DNA of 36,214 bases from Motilibacter aurantiacus (GTDB taxonomy: Bacteria; Actinomycetota; Actinomycetes; Motilibacterales; Motilibacteraceae). Positions within the stretch are counted from its first letter, which is position 1; every line of letters starts with the position of its first letter. The notes beneath the pieces were generated by a model that was not told where the DNA came from, ran no database searches, and worked only from the letters and a program-made list of their open reading frames with translations. A program made the translations under genes and the position numbers. Shown one piece after another: positions 1 through 7,190 of this stretch. Where the stretch lies: contig NZ_JAANNO010000004.1 in the NCBI RefSeq assembly GCF_011250645.1, forward strand, positions 292,562 through 328,775, written 5' to 3'.

Positions 1-504
1 CACCCGGGGCAGCGGGAGGCTCGGCAGGTCGAACGTCGGCAGGTCGAACGGCAGCCGGAGGCGGGGCAGGTCCAGGTGCGGGAGCAGATGGGACAGGAGC
101 AGCCGGAGCCCGAGCAGGGCGGCCGCGACCTCGGCGAGGGCGGCCACCACGTGGCGCGCCGCGTAGACCCGCGGATGCTCACGCTTGAAGCGCGCGAGCC
201 GGGCTGCGCGCGTCCCGTCCGGCGGGTCCAGCGGGGTCCGCTCCTCACGCGCGGCGGGCAGGGCGGCCTCCGCGAGCATCTCGACCAGGTCGCAGCGGTG
301 GACCCGGTTGCGCAGGTCCCACCCGACGTCGATCCGGGTGCCCCCGTGCGTCAGCCGGGCGTGCTCCAGGTAGCCCGCCTGCTGCTCGTCGACCTCGATC
401 CCGTCCGCGAGCAGCCGCGCCGTGCGGGCCCGGCCGGGCACGGGCGCCTCCACCTCGTACGCCACCCCGCGGTGGCGGATGCGATACGCCGTCTCGGTAG
501 CCAC
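1..504 (-). CDS. hypothetical membrane protein, 5' part only (runs off the left edge)
   Basis: The frame opens with GTG at 504-502 and stays open for 168 codons to the window edge, so the C-terminus is missing. The family is not recognised. The N-terminal ~110 residues are soluble and mixed-charge, starting VATETAYRIRHRGVAYEVE and containing a GGTRIDVGWDLRNRVHRCDL stretch. A hydrophobic segment follows at about residues 118-142 (VVAALAEVAAALLGLRLLL). After it comes a Leu/Pro-rich tail with FDLPT/FDLPS units, encoded by a perfect 15-bp tandem duplication at 21-50. No Shine-Dalgarno sequence precedes the GTG; the perfect palindrome at 510-537 ends five bases upstream, so transcription may be leaderless and controlled by that site. 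It is divergent to the cruF operon. The reading frame is convincing from length and codon bias; function is unknown. Confidence 0.72.
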   Translation of the reverse strand, partial: MATETAYRIRHRGVAYEVEAPVPGRARTARLLADGIEVDEQQAGYLEHARLTHGGTRIDVGWDLRNRVHRCDLVEMLAEAALPAAREERTPLDPPDGTRAARLARFKREHPRVYAARHVVAALAEVAAALLGLRLLLSHLLPHLDLPRLRLPFDLPTFDLPSLPLPRV

Positions 505-509
505 GGCAC

Positions 510-537
510 CATTGTTGGAGCAGATGCTCCAACAATG
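510..537. promoter_or_regulatory. perfect 28-bp palindrome, putative operator between divergent genes
   Basis: The left arm CATTGTTGGAGCA (510-522) is followed by GA and then by its exact reverse complement (525-537): 13 of 13 pairs. It is AT-richer than its surroundings. It lies in the 83-bp gap between the minus-strand gene starting at 504 and cruF at 588. In the minus direction the near half would overlap the -10 region (AACAAT) of a leaderless start at 504, which fits a repressor site. A dimeric MarR-, TetR- or MerR-like regulator is plausible, but no regulator gene is adjacent and the binding protein cannot be named. Confidence 0.75.
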
Positions 538-575
538 CAAGCCCCCTTCGAGCGGCGACCCCGCCCGCCGCCGCG

Positions 576-581
576 TACGCT
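576..581 (+). promoter_or_regulatory. putative -10 box (TACGCT) of a leaderless cruF promoter
   Basis: TACGCT fits the actinobacterial TANNNT -10 consensus and ends six bases before the ATG at 588, placing +1 on the start codon. No Shine-Dalgarno sequence precedes the ATG. No clear -35 is visible. The palindrome 510-537 lies about 40 bases upstream. Confidence 0.5.
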
Positions 582-587
582 CCCCGG

Positions 588-1367
588 ATGTCCACGAGCA
601 GGGCCGCGGCCACGCCGCGGGCGCTCCCCCGACAGCTGCCCGCAGTCCTGGCCGCCGCGGCGATCGGCTGCCAGATCGCCTACCCGTTGGTCGAGGGGAC
701 GGCCCGCAACCGGCTGACGGTCGTCACCGTCGTCGTCTTCCTGGCCGCCGTCCTCGCCCACGCCGCCGCGACCCGTGGTCCCGCATGGGCCGGCGCGTAC
801 TTCGCGGTCGCCGCCGGGACCGGGCTGAGCGCGGAGGCGCTGGGCGTCGCGACCGGGTTCCCCTTCGGCGAGTACGACTACAGAGGCACCCTCGGCGCGA
901 AGCTGCTCGGGGTCCCGGTCGTCATCCCGCTCGCCTGGGCGATGTTCACCTACCCCGCCCTCCTCGTGGGCCGCCGGCTCTCCGCGGGCAGGGCCTGGGC
1001 CGCCGTGGGAATCGGCGCGCTCGCCCTGGCGAGCTGGGACCTCTTCCTCGACCCGCAGATGGTCGACGCCGGGCACTGGCGCTGGGCCGACCCCGACCCC
1101 GCGCTGCCCGGCATACCTGAGATTCCCGTTTCCAACTTCGCCGGCTGGCTGCTCGTCGCCCTCGTGCTGATGACGCTGCTCCGGCTGCTCCTGCCGGACC
1201 GGCCGGGCCCGGAGGGCGTCCCTGCCACGCTCTACCTCTGGACCTACGCGTCCTCGGTCCTCGCGGCCGCAGCCTTCTTCGGCCGGCCGACCGTCGCTCT
1301 CGTCGGCGGGATCGGCATGGGCGTCGTCGCCGTCCCGTACGCCCACGCCCTGCTGAGAGACCGGTGA
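588..1367 (+). CDS. cruF: carotenoid biosynthesis protein, CruF family (DUF422)
   Basis: A 259-aa integral membrane protein of the CruF/DUF422 family, whose characterised members hydrate the C-1',2' double bond of acyclic carotenoid ends (CruF of cyanobacteria and Deinococcus, bisanhydrobacterioruberin hydratase of archaea). Family marks are visible: GFPFGEYDYRG near residue 93, a conserved helix VPVVIPLAWAMFTYP, SWDLFLDPQMV with HWRW near residues 147-165, and IPVSNFAGW. About seven hydrophobic helices span the protein. ATG at 588 follows the box at 576-581. The stop overlaps the GTG of the glycosyltransferase (GTGA at 1364-1367), so the two are translationally coupled. It probably supplies the 1-hydroxyl group for glycosylation or further modification. 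The family call is firm; the exact substrate is inferred. Confidence 0.9.
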   Translation: MSTSRAAATPRALPRQLPAVLAAAAIGCQIAYPLVEGTARNRLTVVTVVVFLAAVLAHAAATRGPAWAGAYFAVAAGTGLSAEALGVATGFPFGEYDYRGTLGAKLLGVPVVIPLAWAMFTYPALLVGRRLSAGRAWAAVGIGALALASWDLFLDPQMVDAGHWRWADPDPALPGIPEIPVSNFAGWLLVALVLMTLLRLLLPDRPGPEGVPATLYLWTYASSVLAAAAFFGRPTVALVGGIGMGVVAVPYAHALLRDR

Positions 1368-2473
1368 AGCTCGCTTCCCTCCTCGTAGGCGTCGGCGCGG
1401 CGCTGTCCGCCGCCGGGACCGCACACGCGGCGTACAACGCGACGCGGCTGCGCGTCCCACCTGCCGCGCCACCGCCGCTCGCCGAGCAGGTCTCGGTGCT
1501 GCTCCCGCTGCGGGACGAGGCCGACCGGGTCGCGCCGTGCCTTCGGAGCCTGCTCGGGGCGCTCGACGAATCCACCGAGCTCGTCGTCCTCGACGACCGC
1601 TCCTCGGACGGGACGCCCGAGGTCGTGCGCAGGCTGGCGGGCGGCCGCGCCCGGCTCGTGCACGGCGAGCCGCCTCCCTCCGGCTGGCTCGGCAAGCCCT
1701 GGGCCTGCGCTCAGCTGGCGAAGGCAGCTTCCCCGAACAGCACCGCGTATGTCTTCGTGGATGCCGACGTGGTGGTCGCGCCGCACGCCGTCCGCTCGGC
1801 CGTCGCCCTGCTGAGGGCGTCCGGGCTCGACCTCGTCTCGCCGTACCCGCGCCAGGTGACCGGGACCAGCGCCGAGCGGCTCGTCCAGCCGTTGTTGCAG
1901 TGGTCCTGGCTGACCACGCTGCCGCTCGGCCTCGTCGAGCGGTCGGCCCGCCCCTCGCTGTCGGCCGCCAACGGCCAGCTGCTCTGCGTGGACGCGGCGG
2001 CGTACGGCAGGGCCGGTGGCCACGCCGCGGTGCGCAGCGAGGTCGTCGAGGACGTCGCGCTGCTGCGCGCGTTCAAGCGGGCGGGGGCTCGCGGGACGGT
2101 CGTCGACGGCACTGCCCTTGCGACCTGCCGGATGTACGAGGGCTGGCCCGAGCTGCGCGACGGCTACTCCAAGTCGCTCTGGTCCGCCTTCGGCCCGCCA
2201 CCGGCGGCGGCCGCGCTCCTCGGGCTGCTCGGGCTGGCGTACGTCGTGCCACCGCTCGCCGCACTGCGTGGCTCGCGCGCCGGGCTGCTGGGGTACGCCG
2301 CCGCCGTGGCCGGGCGGGTCCTCGTGGCCCGCCGGACCGGAGGCCGTGCCCTGCCGGATGCGCTCGCCCACCCGGTGTCGATCACCGCCCTCGGCTGGCT
2401 GACGGCACGCTCGCACCGGCTGCACCGGCAGGGGCGCCTGCAGTGGCGCGGGCGCCCGGTGACGGGCGCGTAG
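1364..2473 (+). CDS. cruG: carotenoid glycosyltransferase, GT2 family, CruG-like
   Basis: A 369-aa family 2 glycosyltransferase, probably transferring a sugar to a hydroxylated carotenoid. The GT-A fold shows in order: VSVLLPLRDEADR (start of the nucleotide-binding fold, ~residue 45), VVLDDRSSDGT, the metal-binding VDADV (~residue 130), the catalytic-type VVEDVALLRAFKRAG (~residue 228) and MYEGWPELRDGYSKSLW (~residue 255). C-terminal hydrophobic helices (about 275-310 and 330-345) anchor it in the membrane, as in CruG. The gene starts with GTG overlapping the cruF stop and is followed 11 bases later by a CrtI-family gene. The cruF-cruG pairing is known from myxol-glycoside-type pathways. Sugar and acceptor are not readable from sequence. 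Confidence 0.85.
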   Translation: MKLASLLVGVGAALSAAGTAHAAYNATRLRVPPAAPPPLAEQVSVLLPLRDEADRVAPCLRSLLGALDESTELVVLDDRSSDGTPEVVRRLAGGRARLVHGEPPPSGWLGKPWACAQLAKAASPNSTAYVFVDADVVVAPHAVRSAVALLRASGLDLVSPYPRQVTGTSAERLVQPLLQWSWLTTLPLGLVERSARPSLSAANGQLLCVDAAAYGRAGGHAAVRSEVVEDVALLRAFKRAGARGTVVDGTALATCRMYEGWPELRDGYSKSLWSAFGPPPAAAALLGLLGLAYVVPPLAALRGSRAGLLGYAAAVAGRVLVARRTGGRALPDALAHPVSITALGWLTARSHRLHRQGRLQWRGRPVTGA

Positions 2474-2476
2474 GCT
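2471..2476 (+). promoter_or_regulatory. possible internal -10 box (TAGGCT) before the desaturase gene
   Basis: TAGGCT begins inside the cruG stop codon and ends eight bases before the GTG at 2485, which has no Shine-Dalgarno sequence. It may give an extra near-leaderless transcript. It could be chance, because co-transcription from cruF is sufficient. Confidence 0.3.
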
Positions 2477-2484
2477 CCCCCGAC

Positions 2485-3963
2485 GTGGCACGTGTGGTCG
2501 TCGTCGGGGCAGGAATGGGCGGGCTCGCAGCCGCGGCCCGGCTGGGCGCGCTGCGCCACGAGGTGACGGTGCTGGAGCAGGCCCCGGTCGTCGGCGGGAA
2601 GCTGGGGCGGTTCGAGCGCGACGGCTTCGCCTTCGACACCGGCCCCTCGCTGCTGACGCTGCCGGCGGTCTACCGCGACACCTTCTACAAGACCGGCGCC
2701 CCGCTCGAGGAGGTTCTCGAGCTGGTCCCGGTCGACCCGGCCTTCCACTACCGCTTCGCCGACGGAACGGAGGTCGACGTGCCCAACGCCTCGCGCTCGA
2801 GGGCCCGCCAGGCCTTCGACGACGCCTTCGGCGACGGTGCCGGCGCCGACTGGGAGCGCTTCCTCGACGTCGCGCACCGGATCTGGCAGGTCACACGCGG
2901 CCCGTTCCTCGAGTCCCCGCTGGACCGGGGGGACCTGCTGCGCCTCTCCCGGCGCGTCGGCGACCTGCGGACCGTGGCGCCCTGGCGCACGCTGCGCGGG
3001 CTCGGCCGCCGCCATCTGCGGGACCCGCGGCTGCGCATGCTGCTCGACCGCTACGCCACCTACACCGGCTCGGACCCGCGCCGCGCGCCGGCGGCCCTCG
3101 CCGTCGTGCCCTACGTCGAGCAGGCCTTCGGCGCCTGGTACGTCCCGGGCGGGCTGCGCCGGCTCGGCGACGCCCTGCACGAGCGGGCCCGCGCCACCGG
3201 GGCCACCGTGCGCACCGGCGCCGACGTGGCCGAGGTGCTCGTCGAGGGCGGGAAGGCCGTCGGGGTGCGTCTCGCCGACGGCGAACGGGTGCGGGCCGAC
3301 GTCGTCGTGGCGAACGCGGACGCGTCCCACCTCTACGCCGACCTGCTGCAGGGCCCCGTCGCGCAGCGCGAGCTGCGCTCGCTGCGACGGGCGACCCCGT
3401 CGCTGTCCGGCTTCGTGCTGCTGCTCGCGCTGCGCGGGCGCACGCCCGGGCTGGCCCACCACACGGTGCTGTTCCCCGAGCGCTACGACGAGGAGTTCGA
3501 CGCGGTCTTCGGCGGGCGGCCCCCGGACGACCCGACGGTCTACGTCTCGGCGCCCGACGACCCGGCGCTGCGGCCGGACGACGAGCACGAAGCGTGGTTC
3601 GTCCTCGTGAACGCCCCGCGCCACGAGCCGGGGCGCGGGATGGACTGGGCCTGGCCCGGGCTCGCCGACGCGTACGCCGACCGGGTCCTCGAGATCATGG
3701 CCGAACGCGGCCTCGACGTGCGCGACCGCGTCCTGTGGCGTCAGGTGCGTACCCCGGCCGACCTCGAGCGCGAGACGCGCTCCCCCGGCGGGTCGATCTA
3801 CGGCACGTCGTCGAACGGTGCCCGGGCAGCGTTCCTCCGCCCGGCCAACAGCTCGCCCGTGCCCGGGCTCTTCCTCGTCGGCGGGTCGTCCCATCCGGGG
3901 GGCGGCCTGCCGCTGGTCGGGCTGTCCGCGGCGATCGTCGCCGAGCTCGTGGGGAAGGCCTGA
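2485..3963 (+). CDS. CrtI/CrtD-type carotenoid desaturase (phytoene desaturase family)
   Basis: A 492-aa FAD-dependent oxidoreductase of the phytoene desaturase family, usual length. The N-terminal dinucleotide-binding motif is VVVVGAGMGGLAAAARL (residues ~4-20), followed by VLEQAPVVGGKLGRF and FDTGPSLLTLP. The C-terminal FAD-binding end reads FLVGGSSHPGGGLPLVG (~residues 460-478). It differs clearly from the second CrtI-type protein at 13298. Position after cruF and cruG suggests desaturation of the hydroxylated end (a CrtD-like C-3,4 step) rather than the main phytoene desaturation; this is inferred from context, so no symbol is given. GTG 2485 is chosen because it places the Rossmann motif at the N-terminus; the frame remains open upstream inside cruG. 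Confidence 0.85.
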   Translation: MARVVVVGAGMGGLAAAARLGALRHEVTVLEQAPVVGGKLGRFERDGFAFDTGPSLLTLPAVYRDTFYKTGAPLEEVLELVPVDPAFHYRFADGTEVDVPNASRSRARQAFDDAFGDGAGADWERFLDVAHRIWQVTRGPFLESPLDRGDLLRLSRRVGDLRTVAPWRTLRGLGRRHLRDPRLRMLLDRYATYTGSDPRRAPAALAVVPYVEQAFGAWYVPGGLRRLGDALHERARATGATVRTGADVAEVLVEGGKAVGVRLADGERVRADVVVANADASHLYADLLQGPVAQRELRSLRRATPSLSGFVLLLALRGRTPGLAHHTVLFPERYDEEFDAVFGGRPPDDPTVYVSAPDDPALRPDDEHEAWFVLVNAPRHEPGRGMDWAWPGLADAYADRVLEIMAERGLDVRDRVLWRQVRTPADLERETRSPGGSIYGTSSNGARAAFLRPANSSPVPGLFLVGGSSHPGGGLPLVGLSAAIVAELVGKA

Positions 3964-3968
3964 CGACC

Positions 3969-4055
3969 ATGTCCTACGCCTCGATCGCGCTCCTCACCCT
4001 CGCGGCCGTGCTGCTCGCCTGGGTGGTGCTGCGCGGGCGGCGGCGGCGGCACTAG
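3969..4055 (+). CDS. 28-aa single-helix membrane peptide
   Basis: This small frame starts five bases after the desaturase stop. It encodes MSYASIALLTLAAVLLAWVV followed by LRGRRRRH: one hydrophobic helix of about 18 residues with a strongly basic C-terminal tail, the shape of a small bitopic membrane protein with a cytoplasmic tail. GGGGAAGG at 3950-3957 could act as a ribosome binding site and still lies inside the desaturase gene. Position suggests co-translation with the carotenoid operon and possibly a helper role, but no family is recognised. Short length keeps confidence moderate. Confidence 0.5.
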   Translation: MSYASIALLTLAAVLLAWVVLRGRRRRH

Positions 4056-4100
4056 TGCGGCACTGGTGCGGCACTGGTGCAGTACCGGTTCGGTGCCGGT
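4053..4100. repeat. degenerate 11-bp tandem repeat (about 4 units)
   Basis: Units close to CTGGTGCGGCA follow one another at 11-bp steps just downstream of the small membrane gene; the first two are nearly identical and the later two diverge. It lies in the 91-bp gap before the stop of the SRPBCC gene. Function is unknown. Confidence 0.5.
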
Positions 4101-4146
4101 GCAGCAGCGGCTCGAGCGCCGGGCCGCACGCCGCCCGCGCGACGGC

Positions 4147-4899
4147 TCAGGGAGCGGTGCGGAAGTCCTCGCCGGTCACCAGCGGCGGGGGCTCGACCGG
4201 CTCCACCAGGTCGCCTACGGGCGGCGCGGGCTCGGCCGGGACGACCGTGACCTCACCCACCGGCTCCACGGGGGCGGCTGCCGGGGCGTCCTCGCCGCCC
4301 GTCTTCTTGGCCGCTGCCGCGGCGGCAACCCCTGCGCCCACGACCGCGGCAGCCCCTGTGATCACGGCCTTCGCCGACACGCCGGCCTTGCCCGAGTCCC
4401 CCTGGGTGTCGGCCGCGGCGTCGATCCCCACGTCCCCGACGTCCATGGTCTCGTTCACCGAGCCGCGCCAGCCCTCCGACGCGCCCTTCTCCTCGATGTA
4501 GGACTTGAACTTCTCCAGGTCCGAGACGGCCTGCCGCTCGACGATGTTGAGCTTGTCCCCGACCGCCTCGATCAGGCCCTCGGGCTCGTACTCCAGGTGC
4601 AGCGTGACCCGGGTCTTCGCCGGCCCGATGGGCGTGAAGGTCACCTGACCGGCGTTGGTCGCGCCCTCGGTCGCAGCCCAGGCGACCTTCTCGTCGGGCA
4701 GCTGCTGCAGGATCTCCGCCTGCCACTCGCGCTTCACGCCCGCGATCTCCGCGACCCAGCTGAGCCGCCGGTCGTCCAGCTGCTGCACCGAGGTGACCCC
4801 GCCCATGAACTGCGGGAAGTCTTCGAACCGGGTCCAGGCGTTGTACGCGGTGCGGATCGGCACTGCCACCTCGATCGACTTCTCCACGGTGGTGGACAT
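4147..4899 (-). CDS. SRPBCC family protein with Ala-rich helix and acidic Pro-rich tail
   Basis: A 250-aa protein. Residues 1-145 form a START/Bet v1-like (polyketide cyclase/dehydrase, COQ10-like) ligand-binding domain: VEKSIEVAVPIRTAYNAWT, FEDFPQFMGGV, WQAEILQQLPDEKVAW, and a terminal helix LEKFKSYIEEKG. After it come an acidic linker, an Ala-rich hydrophobic segment (AVITGAAAVVGAGVAAAAAA, ~185-204) and a Pro/Glu/Val-rich tail. The ATG at 4899 has a good GGAGGAG ribosome binding site. The hydrophobic segment may be a membrane anchor or simply low complexity. Related actinobacterial proteins are uncharacterised; lipid or small-molecule binding is only family inference. Divergent to the DUF4865 gene. 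Confidence 0.85.
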   Translation of the reverse strand: MSTTVEKSIEVAVPIRTAYNAWTRFEDFPQFMGGVTSVQQLDDRRLSWVAEIAGVKREWQAEILQQLPDEKVAWAATEGATNAGQVTFTPIGPAKTRVTLHLEYEPEGLIEAVGDKLNIVERQAVSDLEKFKSYIEEKGASEGWRGSVNETMDVGDVGIDAAADTQGDSGKAGVSAKAVITGAAAVVGAGVAAAAAAKKTGGEDAPAAAPVEPVGEVTVVPAEPAPPVGDLVEPVEPPPLVTGEDFRTAP

Positions 4900-4979
4900 G
4901 TCTCTCCTCCTGTGCTGCGGCTACGTCAAGGCCTCGATACCCCCCTGCCCCGTGCCGACTCCGGGTCACGGGAAATGCG

Positions 4980-5010
4980 TGGACTCTGTACCTACTCGTA
5001 TGTACGGTAC
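4980..5010 (+). promoter_or_regulatory. putative promoter with overlapping inverted repeat for the DUF4865-MFS pair
   Basis: TGGACT (4980-4985) and TACGGT (5003-5008) are separated by 17 bases, a good -35/-10 pair, predicting a start near 5015 and a leader of about 55 bases. An inverted repeat with five-base arms, GTACC (4988-4992) and GGTAC (5006-5010), covers the spacer and the -10. That geometry suits a repressor such as TetR, but no regulator gene is nearby. Confidence 0.45.
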
Positions 5011-5069
5011 CGGCGTCCACCGCTCGACCCCGGCGCGCCCGCCTGCGGCCGCTGCCCCTGGAGGTGCTC

Positions 5070-5651
5070 GTGCTCGCCATGCACTACGACATCCGGCTGC
5101 CCCGCGGCTACGACATGCGGGTCGTCCGCGAGCGCGTCGCGTCCCGCGGGCATGCCCTCGACGACCTCCCGGGGCTGGGGCTCAAGGCGTACCTCGTGCG
5201 TGACGTCGCCGCCGGGGACGCGGTCAACGCCTACGCGCCCTTCTACCTCTGGACCGACGAGGCGGCCGCGGCGCGGTTCCTCTGGAGGGGTGGCGGGTTC
5301 CAGGGCATCGTGCGCGACTTCGGGCGGCCGCCCGCGCGCACGTGGATCGCCGGCGGGTGCCGGCGTGGCGCGGCCGACGAGGCGCCGTACGCCGTCACGG
5401 CGACCCTTCGCCTGCCGCCCGAGGCCGACCCTCAGCACGTGGCAACCCGCGCGGACGACGTCCTGCGCGAGCTCGACGCCCGCTCCCTGCACACCGCGGC
5501 GTGGGCGGTCGACCCCGCGTCCTGGGAGCTCGTCGTGTTCCTGCTGCAGGGCACCCCCGACGCGCCGACGGCGGTCAAGGCGGTGTCCGAGACCTGCGTG
5601 ACCTTCTCCGTCCTGCACGTGTCCGCGCCCGAGCTCGCGCTCCTGGCATGA
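5070..5651 (+). CDS. DUF4865 family protein
   Basis: About 193 aa, a full-length member of DUF4865. Recognisable family marks are the N-terminal MHYDIRLPRGYDMRVVRERV, the segment LDDLPGLGLKAYLVRD, and YAPFYLWTDEAAAARFLW followed by GGGFQGIVRDFGRP. No catalytic residues are known for the family. GTG 5070 is preferred because GGAGG (5060-5064) sits five bases upstream; GTG 5064 (overlapping that site) and ATG 5079 (the start of the family consensus) are alternatives. Its stop overlaps the ATG of the MFS transporter (ATGA at 5648-5651), so the two are made together. It may act on, or bind, a substrate of the transporter; that is inference. Confidence 0.82.
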   Translation: MLAMHYDIRLPRGYDMRVVRERVASRGHALDDLPGLGLKAYLVRDVAAGDAVNAYAPFYLWTDEAAAARFLWRGGGFQGIVRDFGRPPARTWIAGGCRRGAADEAPYAVTATLRLPPEADPQHVATRADDVLRELDARSLHTAAWAVDPASWELVVFLLQGTPDAPTAVKAVSETCVTFSVLHVSAPELALLA

Positions 5652-7102
5652 CCGCGGCGACGAGGTGCACCGGGCCGGCCGCCGGACGGCCCGGCCCCTG
5701 GAGCGCCGCAGCCCTGTCACTGCACCTGGCGATGTTCGTCGTCCTCCTGGACGGGAGCGCGCTCAATCTCGCGCTGCCTCGGATCGCGGACGACCTGGGA
5801 GCCTCCACGGCGGGGATGGAGTGGGTCGCGAACGCCTACCTGCTCCCGTTGGCGAGCCTGCTGCTGCTCGCCGGGGGCCTTGCCGACCGCCTGGGCGCGA
5901 AGCACGTCCTCGTGGCGGGCCTGCTCGCCTTCGCCGCCGGGTCGGCCCTCTGCGCCTCGAGCCCCTCGCTCACGGTCCTGCTGGCCGCCCGGGCGCTCCA
6001 GGGCATCGCCGGCGCGGCCGTGCTGCCGGCACTCCTGTCCCTCGTCGTCCACGTCTTCGCCAGCGGGCAGGACCGGTCCCGGGCGCTGAACGTCATGTCG
6101 GTCTTCGGCAGCGGCGCCCTGCTCGCCGGCCCCTTCCTCGGGGCCGCTCTCACCCAGGCGCTGGGCTGGCGCGCGGTCTTCTGGGCCATGGCCCCCGTCG
6201 CGCTGGGGGCCGCGGCCCTCGCCGCGACCCGCCTGCCGCGGCCCGCCCCGGCCGCTCGCCGACGCCTGGACGTCCCGGGGCAGCTCGCCGGCACGCTGGC
6301 CCTGGCGCTGACCGTCGGCGGCCTCGTCGAGCTGAGCGACCGCGGCGTCACGTCCCCGCTCGTCCTGGCGATGCTGGCCACCGGCGCGTCCGTCGGCGCC
6401 GGGCTGCTCGTCTGGGACCGGCGTGCTGATGAACCTCTGATCCCTCTGGAGCTGTTCGACCGGCCGGCGTTCCGCGCGGCCGTGCTGGGGGGCTACGCCT
6501 TCGCGCTGAACGTGTTCGGGCTGCAGTTCCTGTTCGCGATCCACCTGCAGCAGCGCTGGGGCTACTCGCCCATGGAGGCCGGCCTCGCGCTCCTGCCGTT
6601 CTCCGTCACGACCGTCGTCACCACGACGGTGGTCAATCCGCTCCTGCTGCATCGTGGGCTCCGCTTCATGCTGCTCACGGGGATGCCGATCGCCCTGGCG
6701 GGAACGGCCGTGGCTCTGGCGGTCACGTCACCCGGCTCCTGGGTCTTCCTCACGGTGGCGGGCTCTCTCATCGGCGCGGGCAGCAGCATCTACTCGCCGA
6801 GCCTCAACCAGCTCGCGGTCCGGGACGCCGGCTCCGACCGGGCGGGGGCCGCATCCGCCGTCTACTTCACCGCCCGACAGGTCGGGATGGCGTCCGGAGT
6901 CGCCGTCCTGGGGGCACTGACGGCCCTCGAGAGCCCCCTCGCCGGGCTGCGCATCGGGATCCTGATCACCGGCCTGCTGCTCGGCGTGGCACTGCTGCAG
7001 CTCGCGCGCGCGACCACAGCGCCCCCGGCACCCGAGCCGGGTCAGCAGGAGGAGCAGCAGGCGGTGCGCGGCCGCGCCGAGCCCTCGCCGCACCCGAGCT
7101 GA
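5648..7102 (+). CDS. MFS transporter, DHA2-like (14 helices)
   Basis: A 484-aa major facilitator of the drug:H+ antiporter type. A first helix near residues 20-38 contains LLDGSALNLALPRI, the loop 2-3 motif A is GGLADRLGAKHVL (~residues 76-88), motif C-like LLAGPFLGAAL lies near 158-168, and about 14 hydrophobic segments follow through residue 455. The C-terminal ~25 residues are hydrophilic. Starts with ATG overlapping the DUF4865 stop. Substrate is unknown; DHA2 members export antibiotics, dyes or metabolites. No resistance-specific feature is visible. Confidence 0.9.
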   Translation: MTAATRCTGPAAGRPGPWSAAALSLHLAMFVVLLDGSALNLALPRIADDLGASTAGMEWVANAYLLPLASLLLLAGGLADRLGAKHVLVAGLLAFAAGSALCASSPSLTVLLAARALQGIAGAAVLPALLSLVVHVFASGQDRSRALNVMSVFGSGALLAGPFLGAALTQALGWRAVFWAMAPVALGAAALAATRLPRPAPAARRRLDVPGQLAGTLALALTVGGLVELSDRGVTSPLVLAMLATGASVGAGLLVWDRRADEPLIPLELFDRPAFRAAVLGGYAFALNVFGLQFLFAIHLQQRWGYSPMEAGLALLPFSVTTVVTTTVVNPLLLHRGLRFMLLTGMPIALAGTAVALAVTSPGSWVFLTVAGSLIGAGSSIYSPSLNQLAVRDAGSDRAGAASAVYFTARQVGMASGVAVLGALTALESPLAGLRIGILITGLLLGVALLQLARATTAPPAPEPGQQEEQQAVRGRAEPSPHPS

Positions 7103-7190
7103 CGCGGACGCGCAGGGCCGAGGTGGCGCCCGGCGGCACGCCCGGTCCTTCCGCGGTAGCGTTCGCCCACCGCCGGCGGAGGGAGCGGCC

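Noticed and set aside
2164-3894. Long open minus-strand frame antisense to the CrtI-family gene, and similar long antisense or shifted frames over crtI, crtB, aroF and pknL
   Set aside because: Products are Arg/Pro/Gly-rich low-complexity sequence without domains, as expected from GC-rich third positions; the opposite frames encode recognised proteins.
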